NCBI GenBank assembly: GCA_038227745.1
Contig: JBBRPS010000435.1
Location: 1-8,736, forward strand
Length of the DNA stretch: 8,736 nucleotides
Origin: DASPXY01 sp038227745
Lineage (GTDB): Bacteria > Planctomycetota > Planctomycetia > Gemmatales > Gemmataceae
Direction of reading: 5' to 3'
The translations under genes and the position numbers were made by a program. The notes beneath the pieces were generated by a model. It was not told where the DNA came from and searched no databases. It saw only the letters and a list, made by a program, of their open reading frames with translations. Below, piece by piece: positions 1-6,451 of this stretch (position 1 is the stretch's first letter; every line of letters begins with the position of its first letter).

Positions 1-17
1 GACTCGCGGAGCGAGTC
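1..17. repeat. Short perfect hairpin at the window edge
   Basis: GACTCGC (1-7) and GCGAGTC (11-17) are perfect inverted arms of 7 bp around a 3-base loop. The sequence is cut by the window edge, so the arms may be longer. No T-run follows on the plus strand, so it is not a standard intrinsic terminator in that direction. It may belong to the end of an upstream gene: two plus-strand frames stay open from the edge, one to a TAG at 43-45 and another past 100, but neither gives a recognisable protein end. Confidence 0.4.
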
Positions 18-42
18 GGCCACGAACCGCTGCAAACCGATC

Positions 43-108
43 TAGCCGCGAGCCGACGACGAGCGCGCGACAGATCCCTGTCGCGCGCTCGCCGGCGGCT
101 CGCGGCTA
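43..108. repeat. Long near-perfect hairpin upstream of smc
   Basis: Arms 43-73 and 78-108 pair over 31 positions with only two mismatches (A56/G95 and A59/C92), around the loop ATCC (74-77). The outer 13 bp (TAGCCGCGAGCCG with its complement) and the inner 14 bp (60-73 with 78-91) are perfect. There is no T-run on either side, so it is not a canonical Rho-independent terminator. It may still mark the end of an upstream transcript or be a copy of a dispersed palindromic intergenic repeat of the kind found in GC-rich genomes. It sits just upstream of the smc promoter-like sequence. The structure is seen directly; its role is inference. Confidence 0.75.
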
Positions 109-119
109 AACGCCACACC

Positions 120-150
120 TTGCCACCCACGCGCTCTGGCATTTGATAAT
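120..150 (+). promoter_or_regulatory. Possible sigma-70 promoter for smc
   Basis: TTGCCA (120-125) resembles a -35 box and GATAAT (145-150) matches 5 of 6 positions of the -10 consensus. The spacing is 19 bases, longer than the usual 17. Transcription would begin near 157, giving a leader of about 28 bases before the smc ATG. The -10-like element is the only AT-rich stretch between the hairpin at 43-108 and the start codon, which is the main reason to propose it. Confidence 0.35.
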
Positions 151-184
151 CTGCATGCGTCTCGCGCAGCGCTGAGGAGGCCCC

Positions 185-3100
185 ATGCTCAAACGCCTCG
201 AACTGGTCGGCTTCAAGAGCTTCGCCGACAAGACCGCCTTCGACTTCGGCGACGGCGTCACGGCGATTGTCGGACCAAACGGCTCCGGAAAGTCGAACAT
301 CGTCGATGCGGTGCGGTGGATCCTCGGCGAGCAGAGCGCCAAGAGCCTGCGCGGCGGCGAGATGGCGGACGTGATCTTCAACGGCTCGGCGTCGCGGCGC
401 AGCTTCGGCATGGCCGAGGTCACCATGACCTTCGACAACCGCAAGCGCGCCCTCGCCACCGACGCCGCGGAGGTCCAGATCACCCGCCGCGTCTACCGCA
501 GCGGCGAGGGCGAGTACCTCATCAACCAGCAGCCCTGCCGCCTGCGCGACATCAAGGAATTGTTCCTCGGCAGCGGCGCCGGCACCGACGCCTACTGCAT
601 CATCGAGCAGGGCCGCGTTGACGTGCTCCTCCAGGCCTCCACCCGCGACCGCCGCACCATCTTCGAGGAGGCGGCCGGCATCAGCCGCTTCAAGGCCAAG
701 AAGACCGAGGCCCTCCGCAAGCTCGAGCGCGTCGATCAGAACCTCGAGCGCCTCAAGGACATCGTCGATGAGGTCGAGAAGCAGCTGCGCAGCGTCAAGC
801 TACAGGCGGCCAAGGCGCAGCGCTACCAGGAGTACAGCGGCCGGCTCAAGGAGCTGCGCCTCGGCCTTGGCCTGCAAGAGTACGACCAGCTCACCGAGAA
901 GCTCACGGCCGAGACGGCGGTGCTGGACGGGCTGAAGGCGCGGCTGCAGGAGCAGGCCAGCCAGGCGACCGGCTGGGAGGCGGACATGCAGCGCCTGGAG
1001 GCAGCGCTGTCCCGCCTCGACGACGGGCTGCACGGGCAGGAGGGCCTGCTCGCGGCAGCGCGCGCGCAGATCAAGGCGGAGCAGACCACGCTGGGCCACG
1101 AGGGCGCCCTGGCCGCCGACCTGGAGGCCGACCTGGCGCGCACGCGCGTCCGCCTCGCCGAGCTGAACGCCCGCGTCGCGGAACTGGCCGGCGCCGCCGG
1201 CCGGGCGCTGGAAGAGGTGCGCGGCGTCGACGCACAGGACGCCCGCCAGCGCGAGGAGGCCCGTGCCCTGGAGGAGGGGCTGCAGGCCACGGTGGCGCGC
1301 CTGGCCGCGCTGAACGAGCAGATCGATGCCGACAAGACCGAACACATGGAGCAGATGCGCCGCGCGGCCCTGCTGCAGAACGACGCCGTCAGCTACAAGG
1401 CCCAGGTCGATAACCTGCGCCGCGAGCGCGACCGGCTGCGGCTGCGGACCGAGCAGGCCGCCGAGAGCCTGGCCTCGCTCGATGTGGAGTTACAGCAGCT
1501 GACCGAGGCGGACGCGGCGTTACAGGGCCGGCTGGGCGGTGCGCGCCAGGTGCTCGCCGGGCGGCGCCAGGAGCGCGAGCGCCTCGACCGGCTGCGCGAA
1601 CAGACGAACGAGACGCTCTCCGGCCTGCGCCAGCAGCGCAGCGGCCTGGCGAGTCGCGTCGAGGTGCTGGAGGGGCTGGAGCGCAGTCACGAGGGCCTGG
1701 GCACCGGCGTGCGCGAGGTGTTCAGCCTGCTCGACCAGCCCGGCGCCGACAAGTGGGGCGGCGTCCTGGGGATGATCGCCGACTTCCTCACGGTGCGGCG
1801 CGAATACGCCCCGCTCATCGACCTGGCGCTGGGCGACTGGGCGCAGCGATTCCTCGTGCGCGACGGCCAGGAGCTGGCCGAGGCGCTGGCGCGGCGCGCC
1901 CAGCCGTTCTGCGGCCGGGTCAGCTTCTTGCCGCTGCGGCCGTCCGCGAATGGGCAGCGGGCGCCGGCCGAGGGGACTGCCGACGGCCGGCGGCCCAACC
2001 GCCTGATCGAGGTGTCGCTGCTGGGCCGGGTGCGCATGCCGCTCTCGCCGGAGGGCACGCCCGCTCACCCCGGCGTGGTCGCGCCGGCGGAGGCGGTGGT
2101 CACGTGCGAACACCCCGACCTGGCCGACCTGCCGGCGCAGCTGCTGGGCCGGACGCTGATCGTGCGCGACCTGGCCACGGCCCGCGCCATCGCCGCCCAC
2201 ACCACGGGTTACCGCCTGGTCACGCTGCAGGGCGAGCTGCTCGAACCGGACGGCACGCTGACGGTCGGCACACACCACGCCGAGGCGGGCATCCTGTCGC
2301 GCAAGAGCGAGCTGCGCGAGCTGCGCGGGCAGCTCGCCGGTCTGGACCGGCGCATCGCCGAAACCGAACACGATCTGATCGAACTGCGCGAGCGGCTGGG
2401 GGACCTGGACGAGCGGATCGCCGCCGAGGAGGAGGAGATCACGGTGCTGGGCGAGCAGGCCGCCGACCTGCGGGCGCGCGTGGAGCGGCACCGCGACCGC
2501 CGCCAGGGGTTGCACGAGGAGGTCACGGTCAGCCGCGACCAGATCCAGCAGGTGGAGCAGGAGGTTGCCGGCCTGGAGGGGCAGTGGCGGGCGGCGCGCG
2601 ACGAGGCGGCGGCCGCTGAGGCGCGCGTGCAGGAATTGGCGGCGCGCGTTCACCGGGCAGACGTGGAAATCCGCGCGTGCGAGCAGCGGCGGCAGCAGCG
2701 GCAGCTGGAGCACACGCAGGCGAAGGTGGCGCTGGCGAAGGTGGAGGAGCGGCTGACGGGTCTGCGCGCCCAGCACGGCCGGCTGCAGGCCGACCTGGGG
2801 CCTCGGCAGCAGGAGCTGGCCGAGGGCGAGCGAAACCTGCGCGGCAGCACGGCGCGCCTGGCCGAGAGTGAGCGCGCCATGCTGCAGGCGTCGGCGGCGC
2901 TGGCGCGGCTCTACCTCGACAAGGAGGCCGCGGAGCGGCGCGTGGCGGAACTGTCGGCCGAGCGTGCCTCGCACCGACAGGAGCGCATTCGGCTGGCGAA
3001 CCTGGCGCAGTCGGTGCGGGCGGAGTGGCGCGCCCAGCAGGAGCAGGCGCACGCGCGCGAACTGGAGGTGAACGACCTGCGCCACCGCCGCGACACTCTG

Positions 3101-3925
3101 AGCGACCGCCTGCGCGAGGACTACCAGGTCGAGCTGGCGGAGCTTTATCGCAGCGCGACGTCGGGGGAGGGTCAGCCCCAGGGGGTGCCACCCCTGGGCC
3201 TGGGCTCCTTGCCCGACGCGGCGGCGGCCAACGAGGAGATCGCGGAGCTGCGTCGCAAGCTGGCGCGGCTGGGCAGCGTCAACCTCGACTCGCTGCAGGA
3301 GCTGAGCGACCTGGAGGCGCGGGCCGGGACACTCCACGCCCAGTTCGACGACCTGACCGCGGCCAAGCGCTCCCTCGAAGAGATCATCGGCAAGATCAAC
3401 CAGGACAGCCGTCGGCTGTTCACCGAGACGCTCGCCACGATCCGGACGCACTTCCAGGAGTTGTTCCGCAAGCTGTTTGGCGGCGGCATGGCGGACATCG
3501 TGCTGGAGGACGACAGTGACATTTTGGAGAGCGGCATCGAGATCATCGCGCGGCCGCCCGGCAAGGAGCTGCGCAGCATCTCGCTGATGTCGGGCGGCGA
3601 GAAGACGATGACGGCGGTCGCGCTGCTGCTGGCGATCTTCCGCAGCAAGCCGAGCCCGTTCTGCATCCTGGACGAGGTGGACGCGGCGCTCGACGAGGCG
3701 AACATCGGCCGCTTCACGATGGTCCTGCGCGAGTTCCTCGACCGGTCGCAGTTCATCATCGTCACGCACTCGAAGAAGACGATGGCGACCGCGGATGTCC
3801 TGTATGGGATCACGATGCAGGAGTCGGGCATCTCGAAGCGCGTGGCGGTGCGCTTCGAGGACTGGCCCGACGATGGAAGCCCCCAGAAAGAAGACCTGGC
3901 TCTCGGCGAATTTGGTGGAAGGTAA
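185..3925 (+). CDS. smc: Chromosome segregation protein SMC
   Basis: ABC-type ATPase that dimerises through its hinge and, with ScpA and ScpB, organises and separates chromosomes in the nucleoid. The 1246-residue product has the full SMC plan. The N-terminal head carries Walker A GPNGSGKSN (residues 30-38) and the conserved region around LGEQSAKSLRGG. Coiled coil runs from about 170 to 500. The hinge, at about 503-695, opens with a segment containing DKWGGVLGMI. A second coiled coil runs from about 700 to 1040. The C-terminal head has the signature SLMSGGEKT (from 1133) and Walker B CILDEVDAALDE (from 1160). The ATG follows GAGGAGG (174-180) with a 4-base gap. The length is slightly above the usual 1150-1200 residues. 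A Gly/Pro-rich linker at about 992-1014, in the second coiled coil, is partly encoded by a palindrome. No neighbouring scpA or scpB is in view. The gene appears intact despite the mobile element just downstream. Confidence 0.97.
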   Translation: MLKRLELVGFKSFADKTAFDFGDGVTAIVGPNGSGKSNIVDAVRWILGEQSAKSLRGGEMADVIFNGSASRRSFGMAEVTMTFDNRKRALATDAAEVQITRRVYRSGEGEYLINQQPCRLRDIKELFLGSGAGTDAYCIIEQGRVDVLLQASTRDRRTIFEEAAGISRFKAKKTEALRKLERVDQNLERLKDIVDEVEKQLRSVKLQAAKAQRYQEYSGRLKELRLGLGLQEYDQLTEKLTAETAVLDGLKARLQEQASQATGWEADMQRLEAALSRLDDGLHGQEGLLAAARAQIKAEQTTLGHEGALAADLEADLARTRVRLAELNARVAELAGAAGRALEEVRGVDAQDARQREEARALEEGLQATVARLAALNEQIDADKTEHMEQMRRAALLQNDAVSYKAQVDNLRRERDRLRLRTEQAAESLASLDVELQQLTEADAALQGRLGGARQVLAGRRQERERLDRLREQTNETLSGLRQQRSGLASRVEVLEGLERSHEGLGTGVREVFSLLDQPGADKWGGVLGMIADFLTVRREYAPLIDLALGDWAQRFLVRDGQELAEALARRAQPFCGRVSFLPLRPSANGQRAPAEGTADGRRPNRLIEVSLLGRVRMPLSPEGTPAHPGVVAPAEAVVTCEHPDLADLPAQLLGRTLIVRDLATARAIAAHTTGYRLVTLQGELLEPDGTLTVGTHHAEAGILSRKSELRELRGQLAGLDRRIAETEHDLIELRERLGDLDERIAAEEEEITVLGEQAADLRARVERHRDRRQGLHEEVTVSRDQIQQVEQEVAGLEGQWRAARDEAAAAEARVQELAARVHRADVEIRACEQRRQQRQLEHTQAKVALAKVEERLTGLRAQHGRLQADLGPRQQELAEGERNLRGSTARLAESERAMLQASAALARLYLDKEAAERRVAELSAERASHRQERIRLANLAQSVRAEWRAQQEQAHARELEVNDLRHRRDTLSDRLREDYQVELAELYRSATSGEGQPQGVPPLGLGSLPDAAAANEEIAELRRKLARLGSVNLDSLQELSDLEARAGTLHAQFDDLTAAKRSLEEIIGKINQDSRRLFTETLATIRTHFQELFRKLFGGGMADIVLEDDSDILESGIEIIARPPGKELRSISLMSGGEKTMTAVALLLAIFRSKPSPFCILDEVDAALDEANIGRFTMVLREFLDRSQFIIVTHSKKTMATADVLYGITMQESGISKRVAVRFEDWPDDGSPQKEDLALGEFGGR
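3173..3202. repeat. Palindromic hairpin inside smc coding sequence
   Basis: Arms 3173-3184 and 3191-3202 pair over 12 positions with one mismatch (C3176/C3199), around the 6-base loop GTGCCA. The core CCCAGGGG / CCCCTGGG is perfect. In the smc frame it encodes part of a Gly/Pro-rich stretch (QPQGVPPLGLG), out of character with the Glu/Arg/Leu-rich coiled coil around it. This fits a palindromic repeat that landed in frame in a tolerant linker; compositional coincidence in GC-rich DNA is the alternative. Confidence 0.55.
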
Positions 3926-4036
3926 ACGACTTACGTCAACGTCTCTGCGACTCCACCGATCCCATATTCTCGTCCGTTTTCCATGATTTCACCCGGATTT
4001 GCTGCATTTTCCCTGCACTCCACGGGCCAGTCCTAC

Positions 4037-4080
4037 TTCCCATTCCGCACCTCTCTGCGTAGAATGTACTGAACAACATT
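4037..4080 (+). promoter_or_regulatory. Putative integrase promoter with overlapping inverted repeat
   Basis: TTCCCA (4037-4042) and TAGAAT (4060-4065, 5 of 6 matches to the -10 consensus) are separated by exactly 17 bases, predicting a start near 4072 and a leader of about 30 bases. An inverted repeat, AATGT (4063-4067) and ACATT (4076-4080) with an 8-base spacer, overlaps the -10 box and start site. It could be an operator for a repressor or for the excisionase. The rest of the 3926-4101 gap shows no other clear element; the left attachment site should lie in it. Confidence 0.4.
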
Positions 4081-4101
4081 CCAGCAGGAAGGAGCGATCC
4101 G

Positions 4102-5238
4102 ATGCGAGAACCTTGGTGGCGGAAACAGACGGGGCACTGGTACTTGGAGGTCGGTGGAAAGCAAATCCGCATCAGCACCGCCCCCGATCCCGAGGGCGGC
4201 ACACGGAAGAACCCCCCGGCCGACGTGCAGAACGAATGGCACCGCATGATGCGCGAGTCCCGGCCGGAGGACATGCAGCTCGGCGACCTCTTCGCCGCGT
4301 TCATCGCCTCCCTCCCCGAGGGGAGCGATAATAGCCAAACCACCCGCCGCCAACTCGGCCGCTTCGAGCGGTTCGTCGGGCGGGAGATGAAAGTCAGCAA
4401 GCTCAAGCCGCTCAAGTTGACGGAATACCTCCAGAAGCATCCCCATTGGAAGCCGTCGAGCGTCCGTACGCTCGTGAACCGCGTCCACGCGGCGATCAAC
4501 TGGGGCGTCCGGCAGGGGCTCATTACCGGCAACCCAATCTCCTCGACTCCCGGTTACAAACGGGAAGGCCGCAACGAACGGCGGAGGGGGATTATCACCC
4601 AGAAGGATCGAGCGACGGCGGAGGAGGCGGCCGCCCCCGAATTCCGTGCCGTCCTGGTGGCGCTGCGTGAAACGGGGGCCAGGCCGTCGGAGATCGCCAA
4701 CATGCAGGTGGAGAAAGTGAACCTCGAAGAGGGCTTCTTGCTCGTCCCGAACAAGACCGCCCACCTCACGGGCATCGCCGATCGGCGAATCTACCTGTCG
4801 CCGGTCATGCGGGATTTGGTGCGGGAGCGGATGACGGGGCGGACGGAGGGTCCGCTATTCGTGAACAGCAAGGGGAAACGCTGGAACATCCAGTCGCTCA
4901 AGAAGCGATGGGAATACCTACGGGGCAAGACAGGCGTCAAGGGGACGCTGCGTTCGTACCGGCGGACGTTCATCTCGACGGCGATCAACGAGACGAACGT
5001 GAATCCGGCCATCGTTGCCCAACTCGCCGGGCACGGCATCGACATTCTCTTCAAGCACTATCTCGAAGAGAACCCCGAGGCCCTGCGGAAGGCCGTTGAG
5101 GCGATCACTGGGCCTCGACCCGTTGTTCCTCCAGCCAGCGCTCAACATCCGCCGGAGCCAGAAGAATCTTCCCCCGCTTCCCCTTCCCCCCGACCCGATA
5201 GTGGGGAAGACGCTTCTCGTCGCAGAGTTGATAGATGA
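4102..5238 (+). CDS. int: Tyrosine-type site-specific integrase
   Basis: Recombinase that would insert and, with an excisionase, remove the element by strand exchange through a covalent 3'-phosphotyrosine. The 378-residue product has an N-terminal arm-binding region, a SAM-like core-binding region (about 58-145) and a catalytic domain (about 165-332). Catalytic residues are visible: Arg I is R194 in GARPSE, the beta-hairpin lysine is K218 in PNKTA, Arg II is R287 in LRSYRRTF, the late histidine is H311 in LAGHG, and the nucleophile is Y320 in KHYLE, nine residues later. The histidine that usually opens the HxxR box is arginine here (R284). The ATG follows AGGAAGGAG (4086-4094) at a 7-base gap. 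The tail after about residue 335 is Pro/Ser/Arg-rich and lies antisense to the excisionase gene, so it is probably dispensable. The position next to smc suggests the attachment site is adjacent. Confidence 0.93.
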   Translation: MREPWWRKQTGHWYLEVGGKQIRISTAPDPEGGTRKNPPADVQNEWHRMMRESRPEDMQLGDLFAAFIASLPEGSDNSQTTRRQLGRFERFVGREMKVSKLKPLKLTEYLQKHPHWKPSSVRTLVNRVHAAINWGVRQGLITGNPISSTPGYKREGRNERRRGIITQKDRATAEEAAAPEFRAVLVALRETGARPSEIANMQVEKVNLEEGFLLVPNKTAHLTGIADRRIYLSPVMRDLVRERMTGRTEGPLFVNSKGKRWNIQSLKKRWEYLRGKTGVKGTLRSYRRTFISTAINETNVNPAIVAQLAGHGIDILFKHYLEENPEALRKAVEAITGPRPVVPPASAQHPPEPEESSPASPSPRPDSGEDASRRRVDR

Positions 5239-5293
5239 GCGACACGGAGAGCGAGTACTGCTCGGAGGTTTCTTTCGGCGTGAGGAGTTTCAT
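5105..5293 (-). CDS. AlpA/Xis-type excisionase, winged helix-turn-helix DNA-binding protein
   Basis: A 62-residue basic DNA-binding protein of the MerR-like HTH_17/excisionase class. It begins MKLLTPKETSEQYSLS, followed by a recognition helix region (VSLIYQLCDEKRLP), the typical HYRVG strand, a basic wing (GGKGKRGK) and the closing LAPADVERWLEE helix; this order is standard for the family. It probably bends DNA at the attachment site to favour excision and may also regulate transcription. The start is supported by AAGGG (plus-strand 5302-5306) 8 bases upstream of the ATG. The last 134 bases of the integrase gene are antisense to it, so the two genes converge and overlap. It lies downstream of the leftward cargo operon, separated from the 76-residue gene by 152 bases that hold the predicted structured RNA. 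Function is from family resemblance; repressor rather than excisionase is the main alternative. Confidence 0.88.
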   Translation of the reverse strand: MKLLTPKETSEQYSLSVSLIYQLCDEKRLPHYRVGGKGKRGKILLAPADVERWLEEQRVEAQ

Positions 5294-5304
5294 CGCTGCT
5301 GCCC

Positions 5305-5332
5305 TTGCGCATTCTGGCGACTTGGTTATGGT
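5305..5332 (+). promoter_or_regulatory. Weak candidate promoter for the structured RNA
   Basis: TTGCGC (5305-5310) and TATGGT (5327-5332) are spaced by 16 bases on the plus strand, matching 3 of 6 and 4 of 6 consensus positions. The predicted start falls at about 5339, which is the first base of the left arm of the structured RNA. The match is weak and rests mainly on its position. It overlaps the excisionase ribosome site on the other strand. Confidence 0.25.
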
Positions 5333-5335
5333 TAA

Positions 5336-5441
5336 GGGAAGGCCCGGCGGCTTGGCCGGAAGGGCAACCTCCTGCGAAGAGGATAGCCACGCAGACGCAG
5401 ATGCGACCGGGTGTGACTCCCGATAGCCGCCGGGCCTTTTT
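5336..5441 (+). ncRNA. Predicted structured small RNA with kissing loops and terminator-like 3' end
   Basis: A perfect 14-bp stem (5339-5352 with 5425-5438) encloses three hairpins. Hairpin 1 is CCUC (5368-5371) / GAGG (5379-5382) with loop CUGCGAA, extended below an AA/AUA internal loop by GGC (5363-5365) / GCC (5386-5388). Hairpin 2 is CGCA (5390-5393) / UGCG (5402-5405) with loop GACGCAGA. Hairpin 3 is CGGG (5408-5411) / CCCG (5419-5422) with loop UGUGACU. CUGCG in loop 1 (5372-5376) is complementary to CGCAG in loop 2 (5396-5400), giving a possible 5-bp kissing interaction. The plus strand is favoured because the right arm runs into UUUUU (5437-5441) and the unpaired positions are A-rich. 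Three G-U pairs could extend the outer stem to 5336/5441. It lies between the excisionase and 76-residue genes, antisense to any transcript joining them. A described motif called int-alpA RNA occurs near such genes, but I cannot compare it with that consensus here. Confidence 0.6.
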
Positions 5442-5445
5442 CAAT

Positions 5446-5676
5446 TCACTTCACGGGCGTGGCGACCACCGGGCCGTTGGCGGCCGGCGTCGGCTTCACC
5501 TCCTTCTTGCCCTGCGACAGCCGGTAGGAGAGCAGCTGCCGGAAGGCTTTCCAGGAGATGAAGCAGGGTTCCTCGCCGTCGAAGGCGACGGTGAGCCCGT
5601 CAGCGTCGTCCTTGTTCGTCAGCGAGCACGTCCCGGTGCCCGCGTCGTGGATCGCGGCGTTGATGATTTTTTTCAT
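5446..5676 (-). CDS. Hypothetical protein, 76 residues
   Basis: I do not recognise this small protein. It begins MKKIINAAIHDAGTGTCSL. A short hydrophilic N-terminal half (about 1-40) includes TNKDDADGLTVAFDGEEP; then comes a likely helix around FISWKAFRQLLSYRLSQGKK, and a Pro/Ala/Val-rich disordered tail ends ATPVK. There is no signal peptide, membrane span or cysteine cluster. It looks real because the ATG has AGAGGA (plus-strand 5686-5691) 9 bases upstream, the start lies only 4 bases after the primase stop, and the residue use is balanced. It is the last gene of the compact leftward cargo operon. Translational coupling to the primase is likely. A basic helix might suggest nucleic-acid or partner binding, but that is a guess. 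Confidence 0.75.
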   Translation of the reverse strand: MKKIINAAIHDAGTGTCSLTNKDDADGLTVAFDGEEPCFISWKAFRQLLSYRLSQGKKEVKPTPAANGPVVATPVK

Positions 5677-5680
5677 GGCC

Positions 5681-6451
5681 TCATTTCCTCTTTAGCGCGT
5701 CTTCAAACTTGTGCCGCAGGGCTCGTTCGTCCCACGGCGGCAGACAGCGCGCGTTGTACTCGAGCAGGAGAACCCACAGCAGCTCGGCGTCGTAGTTCAC
5801 GAACTTCGCCAGCTTGCAGGCCGTGGAGAAGGTTTTGTTGTGGCCGCCGTGACCGCTCTCGGCGGGTTCGATCTTCGCCAGGTATGCCCGTGCGCGGAGG
5901 AGGTGCCGCTGGCGGTCCGGCTCCTCGATGACGGCGGTCTGGATGCGCTTGCGGGACCGCTCGCGTGTCCAGCCGACGTTACCGTAGGGCAGTTCAGAAA
6001 TCGGGCGGAGCCCTTGCCCAAGCCATTCGTACCGTCCTTTCTCCGTAAAAGAGTTCGGGATCATCTCCAAACCTCCATCGGTCCGGATGTCGATGTCGAG
6101 GCCCTTGATCTTCACCTTGTTCGTCACCGCCACATTGCGCCTCCGGCGGTAACCCAGATGCACACCGCCACCGGGAGTTTTCAGCATGTGGCAGGTCTCA
6201 CCGCATTTCTCGACAACCAAGCCGACCTTCTCCAGCGTCTCGCAGTCGTAGACCACCATCCCGGTTGTGAGAATGGCGATGTTGCAGGCACCGCGGAACC
6301 ACTGGCGGAGCAGCTCGACCGGCGGCATCGCTTGCTGCCACTCCTTCCACTTCACCATCGGGACCTTCGTGCCCCGGTGCATGGGGATCGCGACGATGCC
6401 CTTCTCGTGGGCGTCGAGGGCGATGCCGAGATTGTCAGGATGCTTTTCCAT
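5681..6451 (-). CDS. Prim-pol type primase (archaeo-eukaryotic primase fold), helicase-less
   Basis: A 256-residue member of the bifunctional DNA primase/polymerase (prim-pol) family, which makes primers for replication of mobile elements. Expected motifs occur in order. An N-terminal segment DNLGIALDAHEKGIVAIPM leads into the fold. Then come GMVVYDCETLE (D69 and E71 at the usual DxD metal site), KTPGGGVHLGYR (with H98), and KGLDIDIRTDGG (D119 and D121). A C-terminal helical part (about 200-256) resembles the primase C-terminal accessory domain. Prim-pols of plasmids and phages are often fused to a helicase; this protein ends before one and none is adjacent. I chose the ATG at 6451, which matches where family members begin; an in-frame ATG at 6484 would add 11 residues without a better ribosome site. 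It overlaps the preceding gene by 17 bases and the next gene starts 4 bases after its stop, so it is in an operon. Confidence 0.85.
   Translation of the reverse strand: MEKHPDNLGIALDAHEKGIVAIPMHRGTKVPMVKWKEWQQAMPPVELLRQWFRGACNIAILTTGMVVYDCETLEKVGLVVEKCGETCHMLKTPGGGVHLGYRRRRNVAVTNKVKIKGLDIDIRTDGGLEMIPNSFTEKGRYEWLGQGLRPISELPYGNVGWTRERSRKRIQTAVIEEPDRQRHLLRARAYLAKIEPAESGHGGHNKTFSTACKLAKFVNYDAELLWVLLLEYNARCLPPWDERALRHKFEDALKRK

Noticed and set aside
1520..3769. A 749-codon open frame antisense to smc
   Set aside because: It exactly mirrors the GC-rich smc coding region. Its product is Arg/Gln/Leu/Ala-rich with no domain, as expected for an antisense shadow of high-GC coding DNA.
3926..4101. Direct repeats as attachment sites, matching 8-mers CGTCTCTG (near 3947 and 8526) and CCTGCACT (near 4010 and 8361)
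   Set aside because: With about 170 by 400 positions compared, one or so shared 8-mers is expected by chance; neither extends into a convincing repeat and they imply different boundaries.
5336..5441. tRNA, hammerhead ribozyme or c-di-GMP/cobalamin riboswitch as identity of the structured RNA
   Set aside because: There is no 7-bp acceptor with T-arm sequence, no hammerhead core (CUGAUGA/GAAA), and only scattered resemblance to riboswitch core motifs; the three-hairpin layout does not match any of these as I know them.
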